A stretch of 50,074 nucleotides of DNA from an uncultured Pelagibacteraceae bacterium (lineage in GTDB: Bacteria; Pseudomonadota; Alphaproteobacteria; Pelagibacterales; Pelagibacteraceae). How positions within the stretch are numbered: the stretch's first letter is position 1; each line of letters opens with the position of its first letter. The position numbers and the translations under genes are program-made. Shown here piece by piece: positions 6,857 through 12,851 of the stretch. The stretch is from contig CACGHF010000003.1 in the NCBI GenBank assembly GCA_902572775.1, positions 1 through 50,074 of the forward strand, in the 5' to 3' direction. The notes below the pieces were generated by a model. The model ran no database searches. It was not told the DNA's origin and saw only the letters and a list, made by a program, of their open reading frames with translations.

Positions 6857-8733
6857 TAATTTACTTTAGCATCACTACCTGGATCTGGTAATTCATCATC
6901 CATATTATCGATTGGATCTGGATCATCTTTTCTAGCTTCAGCTCTCTGTCTTGCAACAGTTTTTAAATGATCTCCCAAATCATTCATAAAATTATTTATA
7001 AAGTCTTGGTGATCTTCGGTATGTTTATAAAATAATTGAGCAAACATTAATAAAAAAGTTTCCCACCCTTGTCTAGAATCATTATTTGATCCAGGACCCA
7101 TATAAAAGTTTTTATAAAAACTGTGATCCATATTGATAATTACCTCTACAGTATCACCATGTTCATCAAATTTTATAAAATCATTATGTTTACCTAGCTT
7201 ATCCTCACTAAATTTAGTAGGTCTATCTTTATAAATATCCTCATAATCTTTAGCTGCTTGTTCAACTGATATATTTTTCTTTTCAGAAATTTCTTTTATC
7301 TTAGCATTTTTTCTAGCATCAGCTTTTTCCTTACGTTCTTGATAATCGGGAGTTGCTTTGGTTGTTCCCATCAACAAATTTGCAGTTTCTGCATCAATTT
7401 CAGACTCTCTCTTTTGAGTTTCATCTTCTTTGGGTCCTTCTTGTAATTTAGCTTTAAGAACACCTCCTTCTTCACCAAAATCTTTTTCTATTTGATTAAG
7501 ATGTCTAAATATTCCAGTTGCATCTAATGTTTCTAAAAATCTTTCATTTGGAATTATTTGTTGTTTAGAAGTGTTAACAGCGAAATGTTCATCTAATACT
7601 GGTGGAAAATTAATTTCACACTTCCAATATCTACTGTTATTTCCAACACTTATCCTGCCACCAAAGTTTTTTACTACATCCATACGTCTTCCTAACCTTC
7701 TAAAGACTATTCCATGGTTTTTTTGTGAAACTCTCCATCGCTGACTCTTTTTATCTGGTCCTCGTGTAATTTTTCCCTTTATGTAAGCCTTTTCAACATC
7801 TGGTTCATCTGACTCATTTCTTACAAAAAATAATGCAGGTAATCTTGACCATCTTATTTGAATTTCATGAGTATTACCCTCTTCATCTTTTATTTCAGAG
7901 GTCATTTCATGATAGTGATCGTCAGAAACTTTTAAATTATTCATAGAAGAATCTTCATATCCAAGCATACCAGGAGTAGCAAAACATGGATCAACAGGCT
8001 TCACCTCTTGATTATCTACAAACATTTTTGTTGTATTTAATAATTTAAAATAAGTTTGACCAAAGTCATCCATTAAGTTGTGTTTTAATGTGTTAATGCT
8101 AGTGGGTGAAATTTTATCTAATTCTTCGTAATGAATAATTGTTCCACTTTCTAACTTTTCAGCAACTAAGTTTTTTCCTTCAAATGATTTAATAAATTTT
8201 GGTAAATCGCATTTTTCAGGAACTGATCTAATATCATCTAAACTTGGTTTATCTGTTGTTTCAAGTTGGGTAATATCAAATATAATTTTGTGCCAATCAC
8301 CACCTTTAACTTTAGAGTAGATAGTATATTTTTTTGCTATACTAAGAGAGGCTGATGGTAAACCATATCCATATTTACCAAAACCTTTTCTAGAACCTTG
8401 TCTATGAGTTCCACCCCATGTAACAGCAACTGAAAGCATATCTTTCACCATTCCATGACCATCATCATATATAACCAATTCGTCAATTTTATTACTTGTG
8501 CCAATTAGTTCATAATGAATATTTCTTGCACCTGCTTGAAACGAGTTATCATTAATTTCATTTAAAGCGTATGCAGTATCTTTATAACCAAGATCTCTAA
8601 TACCTTTTAAGAAAGCTTCAACAAGTACAACACCTTGAATTCCACTTGCACCACCTTGTTTGATGAAATCCAATTGTTCTTTTAATTCTGGATTTTCGAT
8701 AAATTCTTTTTGTAATTCTAATTCTGTTTTCAT
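6856..8733 (-). CDS. GHKL (Bergerat-fold) ATPase, MORC/Hsp90-like
   Basis: From the ATG at 8733 the protein is 625 residues. The N-terminal ATP-binding fold is clear: N box ALNEINDNSFQAGA (about 56-69), G1 motif YDDGHGM (about 89-95), and G2 loop GFGKYGYGLPSAS (about 117-129). A second conserved stretch (about 310-395, with FRRLGRRMD and SKQQIIPNERF) resembles the transducer region of MORC/MutL/Hsp90-type proteins. The C-terminal third is charged and ends acidic. No His phospho-acceptor domain is visible, so it is not an ordinary sensor kinase. The start is supported by AAAGGA six bases upstream; the track GTG at 8766 lies in a perfect palindrome. It is second in the operon, 47 nt after the sigma-like gene. 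Confidence 0.8.
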   Translation of the reverse strand: MKTELELQKEFIENPELKEQLDFIKQGGASGIQGVVLVEAFLKGIRDLGYKDTAYALNEINDNSFQAGARNIHYELIGTSNKIDELVIYDDGHGMVKDMLSVAVTWGGTHRQGSRKGFGKYGYGLPSASLSIAKKYTIYSKVKGGDWHKIIFDITQLETTDKPSLDDIRSVPEKCDLPKFIKSFEGKNLVAEKLESGTIIHYEELDKISPTSINTLKHNLMDDFGQTYFKLLNTTKMFVDNQEVKPVDPCFATPGMLGYEDSSMNNLKVSDDHYHEMTSEIKDEEGNTHEIQIRWSRLPALFFVRNESDEPDVEKAYIKGKITRGPDKKSQRWRVSQKNHGIVFRRLGRRMDVVKNFGGRISVGNNSRYWKCEINFPPVLDEHFAVNTSKQQIIPNERFLETLDATGIFRHLNQIEKDFGEEGGVLKAKLQEGPKEDETQKRESEIDAETANLLMGTTKATPDYQERKEKADARKNAKIKEISEKKNISVEQAAKDYEDIYKDRPTKFSEDKLGKHNDFIKFDEHGDTVEVIINMDHSFYKNFYMGPGSNNDSRQGWETFLLMFAQLFYKHTEDHQDFINNFMNDLGDHLKTVARQRAEARKDDPDPIDNMDDELPDPGSDAKVN

Positions 8734-8749
8734 AATTTTCCTTTGTTGT

Positions 8750-8771
8750 GGAGGGTGGAATTCCACCCTCC
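8750..8771. repeat. 22-bp perfect GC-rich palindrome
   Basis: GGAGGGTGG and CCACCCTCC flank a central AATT, giving a perfect 22-bp palindrome in AT-rich DNA. It sits between the stop of the sigma-like gene (8781) and the ATG of the GHKL ATPase (8733). As RNA it forms a 9-bp hairpin with an AAUU loop. No T-run follows on the minus strand, so it is not a classical terminator. It may be an operator for a dimer, an mRNA processing or stability element, or a coupling barrier. Confidence 0.8.
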
Positions 8772-8780
8772 GTTAGTTTA

Positions 8781-9407
8781 TTAGTTTAATGTTAAACTTC
8801 CAGCGTAATATCCTTTTAAGTACATTTTCGCCTTAGAGTTGATTGAGTCTTTTAGTCTGAAAGATGTTCTTGTTGAAACACCCAATTCATTAGCAACTGT
8901 TTCAGCTGAAGCTTCATCATGAATGAACATTTTCCAAGCCTTTTTTTCCAAACCTCGAAGAGATTTAACAAAAGCTTTTCCTACTTTTTTTATATCATGA
9001 CAAAAACCTGTGTCTTCATCATGTTTCGTTCCAAACAAATTAGAGTTTGAACGAAGACCTAAAGTAGAAACTTCTTTTAGTCTCTTTTTGGTTTCAGCAT
9101 ATCTAATTTCTTTAGTTCTAATTGAACTATAGAAATTTCTTAAATGATTATAAAGATATGCCAAGATTGCATCTTTAGATTTAGCTCTACTAGGATCAAA
9201 ATAATCTAATATGCTATCAGCCCACACTTTAGTAAAAAAGTCTTGTGCTAATTCATCAGTTTGATCAGTTGAACGTTTAAAACCTGCCTTATGGTCAAGT
9301 TTTCTTATGCAAGCTTTAATTTTAGATAGATGTGATAAATACACATCGCTAAAATTTAGCGCTGTACTTGCTACATTTTTTACGCTTTGGTCTGCATGAT
9401 TGCTCAT
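8781..9407 (-). CDS. ECF-like sigma factor or sigma-related regulator
   Basis: The 208 residues have two helical parts separated by a linker. The first (about 20-98) looks like sigma region 2: DQTDELAQDFFTKVW matches the pattern of region 2.2 helices, and AILAYLYNHLRNFYSSIRTKE the region 2.3-2.4 area. The second (about 148-198) looks like region 4: SLRGLEKKAWKMF, then SAETVANELGVSTRTSFRLK as a helix-turn-helix. No anti-sigma gene of a known type is adjacent. It is the first gene of the minus-strand operon, and its ribosome site (AAGGG) lies in a hairpin. It may direct RNA polymerase to this operon or to targets elsewhere. Both matches are pattern-level only. Confidence 0.6.
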   Translation of the reverse strand: MSNHADQSVKNVASTALNFSDVYLSHLSKIKACIRKLDHKAGFKRSTDQTDELAQDFFTKVWADSILDYFDPSRAKSKDAILAYLYNHLRNFYSSIRTKEIRYAETKKRLKEVSTLGLRSNSNLFGTKHDEDTGFCHDIKKVGKAFVKSLRGLEKKAWKMFIHDEASAETVANELGVSTRTSFRLKDSINSKAKMYLKGYYAGSLTLN

Positions 9408-9408
9408 G

Positions 9409-9434
9409 TGTTCCCTTTCTACGTTGTGGGAACA
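9409..9434 (-). promoter_or_regulatory. Hairpin overlapping the sigma-like gene's ribosome site
   Basis: TGTTCCC (9409-9415) and GGGAACA (9428-9434) pair over a 12-nt loop directly upstream of the ATG at 9407. On the minus strand the 3' arm contains the AAGGG that is the only Shine-Dalgarno candidate, so the fold would hide it. A temperature-, protein- or RNA-controlled start is possible but unproven. Confidence 0.5.
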
Positions 9435-9462
9435 TCTAGAAGAAATTCTGAGTCAAAAAATA

Positions 9463-9496
9463 CTCGAATAAGTGGACCACAATAGGATCCGTCGAG
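9463..9496. promoter_or_regulatory. Nested palindromes upstream of the sigma-like operon
   Basis: CTCGA (9463-9467) and TCGAG (9492-9496) enclose two smaller dyads, GTGGaCCAC (9472-9480) and GGATCC (9485-9490). The cluster sits about 55-90 bp upstream of the sigma-like start codon, in the intergenic stretch between two minus-strand genes. It is a candidate operator or recognition site; no binding protein can be named. The remainder of 9497-9603 shows nothing I can interpret. Confidence 0.35.
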
Positions 9497-9603
9497 ATAT
9501 TCCCGATTAAATTATGATCAAATTACATTAAAATGACCAAAAAAGCCAGTAAAATCTGTTATTTTAAATTTACTAACCTCTCACATATCTATGTTAATTT
9601 TTG

Positions 9604-10164
9604 CTAAATCACTGCCAAATTTTTTCGATTTATCAGAAAAAACTTTGCCTTAGACAAATATTTATTAAATTTTTGCTTTTTTTTTTCAAATATCAAATAA
9701 ATTAAGATAACTGGTTTTCTACTTTTAATTGAGTAATTAATACATTGTCTAACATGTTTATTTAAACTTTCCTTAATATTTTTTTCCGAAACCTTTAATT
9801 CAATACAGCAATCTTTATAGTTTTTACCATCAACTTCAACTTTGTTAGCATTAAAGTCAGGGTAAACGTGTCTGAACTTTTTAAATTTATAGGAAGTTAT
9901 ATCCTTTAATTTTTTAACTTTTAAAAATGTAAAAGCTTTAATGCCTGTTCTAACCAAAGAATTTATAGGTAAAGCATTATTCTTTACAATTGTCGTGGGT
10001 AAATTTTTTGTTCTTAAATAATAGATATCATTTGCATAGTTTTGAGCTGCTGGAATTGAAAATTGATCTCTATGAAAGGCATAAGAAAATCTAATTGCTT
10101 CCTCAACAGCTTTCCCTCTTATCATAGCAGCTAAATTATTTTTTTTTTTTAAAGAAGTAATCAT
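9604..10164 (-). CDS. Putative PD-(D/E)XK-type nuclease
   Basis: A 186-residue basic protein. The likely active site is YPDF (about 101-104) followed by CIELKVS (about 119-125), matching the PD...(D/E)xK arrangement. An N-terminal helix RGKAVEEAIRF and a later helix HVRQCINYSI resemble the helices around RecB/Cas4-like cores. No partner domain is present. It has its own start about 200 bp upstream of the sigma-like operon on the same strand. Right upstream are a terminator-like hairpin and a candidate small RNA. The fold is inferred from motif order only; substrate unknown. Confidence 0.55.
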   Translation of the reverse strand: MITSLKKKNNLAAMIRGKAVEEAIRFSYAFHRDQFSIPAAQNYANDIYYLRTKNLPTTIVKNNALPINSLVRTGIKAFTFLKVKKLKDITSYKFKKFRHVYPDFNANKVEVDGKNYKDCCIELKVSEKNIKESLNKHVRQCINYSIKSRKPVILIYLIFEKKKQKFNKYLSKAKFFLINRKNLAVI

Positions 10165-10197
10165 CTAGTTACTTATGTAAAAATTTAATAAAAATTA

Positions 10198-10217
10198 TGC
10201 CAAAATTTTATTTGGCA
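10198..10217. terminator. Terminator-like hairpin, T-rich on both sides
   Basis: TGCCAAA (10198-10204) and TTTGGCA (10211-10217) form a 7-bp stem with a 6-nt loop. T-rich tracts follow on each strand (GTATTTTTTA on plus, ATAATTTTTATT on minus), so it could act in both directions. On the minus strand it lies after the 10250-10328 RNA element and before the nuclease gene, where it could end a small RNA. TTTTATTTGGCA recurs exactly at 10346-10357. Confidence 0.45.
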
Positions 10218-10249
10218 GTATTTTTTAAAAATATCACATAGAGATGTAT

Positions 10250-10328
10250 GAGCGATCACACATTTGTTTATTCATTGTTTCTAGTGTCTTTCAAACCTCC
10301 TTTCTGTTTGTTGTCAGTGTGGTCGCTC
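10250..10328. ncRNA. Long-stem RNA element with an SD/anti-SD loop
   Basis: GAGCGATCACAC (10250-10261) pairs with GTGTGGTCGCTC (10317-10328) over 12 bp with one G-T. Inside, CAAAC/GTTTG (10292-10296, 10306-10310) closes a 9-nt loop. On the plus strand this gives CCTCCTTTCT, the same as the usual 3' tail of alphaproteobacterial 16S rRNA. On the minus strand it gives AGAAAGGAGG, a near-perfect Shine-Dalgarno with no properly spaced start codon. Some alphaproteobacterial small RNAs are known to present anti-Shine-Dalgarno motifs in hairpin loops. The strand is unresolved, and no strong promoter is visible. Confidence 0.5.
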
Positions 10329-10337
10329 TAAAAATTT

Positions 10338-10436
10338 ATGTTTAGTTTTATTTGGCAATTATTAACAAGTTTTATTTTGATAGTTATTTTAGGGTTTGGA
10401 TTATTTTATTTAGGTAAATTAATATTAGGTTTTTAA
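10338..10436 (+). CDS. Possible 32-residue membrane peptide
   Basis: The ORF MFSFIWQLLTSFILIVILGF continues to LGKLILGF: a single membrane segment with one basic residue near the end. There is no good ribosome site. It lies between the long-stem RNA and the tRNA-Leu-like element. In AT-rich DNA such hydrophobic ORFs arise easily by chance, so confidence is low. Confidence 0.3.
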   Translation: MFSFIWQLLTSFILIVILGFGLFYLGKLILGF

Positions 10437-10453
10437 TGCAGAAAAATTTATAT

Positions 10454-10538
10454 GCTCAAATGGCGGAACAGTTAGACGCGACAAGTGATACTTGTTTCAC
10501 TACGGTGAGTACCAGTGCAAATCTGGTTTTGAGTACCA
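10454..10538 (+). ncRNA. tRNA-Leu-like element with degenerate elbow and anticodon arm
   Basis: Folded by hand, 85 nt form a class II (long variable arm) tRNA shape. The acceptor is GCTCAAA/TTTGAGT (one G-T), the Leu-type D arm GCGGAACAGTTAGACGC, the variable arm TCAC-TACG-GTGA, the T stem ACCAG/CTGGT, and the end is A73 plus CCA. The anticodon arm pairs best as ACAAG/CTTGT with only a 5-nt loop and gives no Leu anticodon; a 4-bp alternative would give GAT. The D loop lacks GG and the T loop is TGCAAAT instead of TTCAAAT. A working tRNA-Leu is therefore unlikely. Bacterial LeuRS largely ignores the anticodon, so the mimic might still bind or be charged (inference). Confidence 0.65.
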
Positions 10539-10578
10539 TAGACGACTATGTCTTGTGGGGAGAGATAGTCCTCTCCCT
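10537..10578 (+). ncRNA. Two hairpins linking the tRNA-like element to the next ORF
   Basis: CATAG/CTATG (loop ACGA, 10537-10550) uses the CA of the tRNA-like CCA end, so the two structures compete there. GGGAGAG/CTCTCCC (loop ATAGTC, 10558-10577) is an unusually GC-rich 7-bp stem ending 16 nt before the ATG at 10594. No T-run follows, so it is not a typical terminator. It looks like part of a structured 5' leader. Confidence 0.55.
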
Positions 10579-10593
10579 GCAAAGAAAATAATT

Positions 10594-10773
10594 ATGAAAA
10601 AAATAAAAAATAAAATTGATAAAATAACAGAGATCAGAATAGAAGAGGTGATAGATGAAGAGAATAATGAGAATTATTTTTGGATATATTATTTCCGCAA
10701 TGGAAAAATAGAAATTATTGGAAAATCATCTGAAAAGCCACAATGCTATAGACAGGTTGTAAGATATCAATGA
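10594..10773 (+). CDS. Small hypothetical protein, 59 residues
   Basis: Starting at the ATG at 10594 it reads MKKIKNKIDKITEIRIEEVI, then a YFWIYYFRNGKIEIIGKS segment that looks like a small beta-meander, ending CYRQVVRYQ. The longer track ORF from 10492 would run through the tRNA-like element and hairpins and is unlikely. Its stop overlaps the next start by 4 nt (ATGA), which supports it as a coupled gene. I recognise no family. It is downstream of the structured RNA leader. Confidence 0.6.
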   Translation: MKKIKNKIDKITEIRIEEVIDEENNENYFWIYYFRNGKIEIIGKSSEKPQCYRQVVRYQ

Positions 10774-10997
10774 GTAAAAAATCGATTAAAAAGAAAAAAA
10801 ATAATGTAATTATTTTTTCGAATTATTTTATAAAAAAAAGAATTATTGAAGAACGTAGAATTTATCAAAATGAAGTTGTTGGTGAATGTTGTGAATGTCA
10901 CGGTTTAGGTTATACCACTGAAAAAGATATTGAGATGATCTGCATCAGTTGTGATGGAATTGGGACATTCTATTATGGAAAAGAAAATACAAATTGA
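10770..10997 (+). CDS. Small protein with DnaJ-type zinc knuckle pair
   Basis: The 75 residues have a basic N-terminus (MSKKSIKKKKN) and two CxxCxGxG motifs, CECHGLG and CISCDGIG, the repeat found in DnaJ-type zinc fingers. One pair of knuckles is enough to bind one zinc. There is no J domain. It is coupled to the upstream ORF by a 4-nt overlap and lies 32 nt before the RmuC-like gene, with GGAG in between. It may be a small zinc accessory protein; the partner is unknown. Confidence 0.65.
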   Translation: MSKKSIKKKKNNVIIFSNYFIKKRIIEERRIYQNEVVGECCECHGLGYTTEKDIEMICISCDGIGTFYYGKENTN

Positions 10998-11029
10998 AAT
11001 AAAAATAAAGGAGTATAGAGTAAAGAATC

Positions 11030-12121
11030 ATGGATATAGTATCACTTAGTATTTTAGTATTATTGTTAGGAGTTGCAGTTGCAATTCTTTATTTAAATAT
11101 AAAATCAAAACCTAAAGAAGAGAGCAAAGATTTAGAGGAAATTGCCAATCTTAAAGCTGAGATTGTTACCTTAAAAGACTCGCTTAACTCAACAATCAAT
11201 ACATCATTAGGATCAATGTCTACCTCGTTTAATGCATTATCAACGGGGGTAACTAAAGATATGACTGAGACTTTGACCAAGGTAGAAGAAAAAGTTGGAA
11301 ATTTTAATCAGCAAGTTCAATTATTAAATCAAAGTCAAGAGGGTATTACTAAAATCTTGGCGGGAGTTAAGAAATACGGAGTGTTAGCTGAGTACAGTTT
11401 GGATTCACTAATTAGAGATTTATTACCTGTAAATCAATTTCTTACAAATGTTAAGATGAAGGAAGATACAAGTGAAAATGTTGAGTTTGCTATCAAACTA
11501 CAAGGAGATGTTTTAGTTCCTTTAGACTCTCATTTTCCAGTAGAAAAATTTAAAGCAATTACCGATGGTCATGACGCGGAAGACAAAAGGGCTGTTGCAG
11601 ATGCTAGAGCAAAATTAGCCTCAGCATTTAAAGCAAAAGCTAAAAGCGTTAATGAAAAATATATTGTTCCACCAAAAACTACTGATTTTGCAATTGTGTA
11701 TGCTCCTACAGAAAGCTTATACAAAGAGTTAACTGAATACCAAGATCCAAGTACAAAAGAATTATTAACTCAAGAATTAATGAAAAAATATAAAGTTGTA
11801 ATATGTGGGCCTAATACTCTTTCTGCTTACTTACAATCTTTACATATGGGCTTTCAATCATTGAAAGTACAAAAAGGTGCAACAGAAATTTATAATCATT
11901 TAAAAACAATCAGTACAAGATTTTCTAAACATTTTGACAACATTATAGTTCTTAGAAAAAAATTAGAAGACGCTATGGGTGTTGTTGATAAATTTGGAAC
12001 GGATGCAAGATCAATTTCAAGAACTTTAGAAAACATTAAAGATCCCGAGCAGGTTGAGAAAGCTGTACAAACTGAAAACGTGGAAAAATTTGTTGAACGA
12101 AATAGGCAACTTAAAAATTAA
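11030..12121 (+). CDS. rmuC: RmuC-family DNA recombination protein
   Basis: The 363-residue protein has an N-terminal membrane anchor (about 5-23), a coiled-coil segment (about 32-110), and a C-terminal RmuC-type nuclease-like core. Visible core motifs are PLDSHFPVEKF, DFAIVYAPTESLY, VVICGPNTLSAYLQSLHMGF, then a terminal coiled coil. RmuC proteins have been linked to limiting recombination between inverted repeats and recently to defence, but their reaction is uncertain. It heads a run with a RecB-like nuclease and an exonuclease-I-like gene, so a joint DNA-end-processing role is likely. Confidence 0.85.
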   Translation: MDIVSLSILVLLLGVAVAILYLNIKSKPKEESKDLEEIANLKAEIVTLKDSLNSTINTSLGSMSTSFNALSTGVTKDMTETLTKVEEKVGNFNQQVQLLNQSQEGITKILAGVKKYGVLAEYSLDSLIRDLLPVNQFLTNVKMKEDTSENVEFAIKLQGDVLVPLDSHFPVEKFKAITDGHDAEDKRAVADARAKLASAFKAKAKSVNEKYIVPPKTTDFAIVYAPTESLYKELTEYQDPSTKELLTQELMKKYKVVICGPNTLSAYLQSLHMGFQSLKVQKGATEIYNHLKTISTRFSKHFDNIIVLRKKLEDAMGVVDKFGTDARSISRTLENIKDPEQVEKAVQTENVEKFVERNRQLKN

Positions 12122-12158
12122 TTTCTTTTTTTCCTTAATAACGTCTATAAGAAATCTC

Positions 12159-12845
12159 ATGCAGTGGAATCAAAAATATGATTATCCAAAATCATCAAGA
12201 GCAACAGTTGATGGGATTAGAAGATACTTATTAGGGGAAACAAAATTACCAAGTGTCACTTCAATTTTGGATGCAACACGATCTGAAGAAGATAAAGCGG
12301 CATTAGCAAATTGGAGAGAAAGAACTGGGCAAAAAGAAGCTGAAGCAATTACAAAAGCAGCAAGTAGTAGAGGTTCTCAAATGCACAACTATTTAGAATC
12401 TTATTTACTTGGAAGAGAAAATTTAAGTTTTTTTGAAGATAACGAACAATACAAATTAATGGCTAAAGAAATTATAGAAAAAGGTTTGAAAAATAGATTG
12501 GATGAAATTTGGGGTGTTGAATGCACTCTTTATTACCCAGAGAAGTATGCAGGTACTGCTGATTGTGTTGGAGTTTATGAAGGAAAAGAAACAATAATAG
12601 ATTTTAAACAAAGTAATAAACCTAAAAAGGCTGAGTATATAGATTCATGGCTTCTTCAAACAAGTGCATATTCTTTAGCACATAACATTGTGTATAACTC
12701 CAATATCACTTCTTGTGTAATTTTGGTTTGCACGGTAGATAAATTATTCCAAGAGTTTAAAATTCAAGGCCATGATTTAATTGTTTATCAAAATTTGTTT
12801 TTGGGAAGATTAAAAAAATTTAATGAGTTATCGGATTTAATTTAG
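12159..12845 (+). CDS. RecB/MGME1-like PD-(D/E)XK exonuclease
   Basis: From the ATG at 12159 the protein is 228 residues. The order of motifs fits the RecB-like nuclease family that includes mitochondrial MGME1 and phage exonucleases: LPSVTSIL, RGSQMHNYLESYL (active-site His region), YAGTADCVG (the Asp), TIIDFKQS (D-x-K, motif III), and LLQTSAYSLAH (the Q-xxx-Y helix). The earlier track start at 12054 would overlap rmuC by 68 nt and has no family match. It lies 6 nt before the exonuclease-I-like gene and probably acts on single-stranded DNA ends. Confidence 0.8.
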   Translation: MQWNQKYDYPKSSRATVDGIRRYLLGETKLPSVTSILDATRSEEDKAALANWRERTGQKEAEAITKAASSRGSQMHNYLESYLLGRENLSFFEDNEQYKLMAKEIIEKGLKNRLDEIWGVECTLYYPEKYAGTADCVGVYEGKETIIDFKQSNKPKKAEYIDSWLLQTSAYSLAHNIVYNSNITSCVILVCTVDKLFQEFKIQGHDLIVYQNLFLGRLKKFNELSDLI

Positions 12846-12851
12846 GATTTT

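Noticed and set aside
8734-8766. GTG start of the GHKL ATPase at 8766
   Set aside because: It sits within the 22-bp palindrome; the ATG at 8733 has a good AAAGGA ribosome site.
10250-10328. Normal ribosome site for a small minus-strand ORF
   Set aside because: The AAAGGAGG is followed by no ATG or GTG at suitable spacing; the nearest ATG is 19 nt away and opens only 13 codons.
10454-10538. Functional tRNA-Leu or tRNA-Ile gene
   Set aside because: No standard 7-nt anticodon loop with a Leu anticodon, and the elbow bases are missing; kept only as tRNA-like.
10454-10538. Phage or island attachment site in a tRNA
   Set aside because: No integrase and no repeated 3' tRNA fragment were seen in the window.
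10492-10593. N-terminal extension of the 59-residue ORF
   Set aside because: It would translate through the tRNA-like 3' half and both hairpins; the ATG at 10594 is simpler.
12054-12158. Earlier start of the RecB-like nuclease
   Set aside because: It overlaps rmuC by 68 nt and the added residues show no family pattern.
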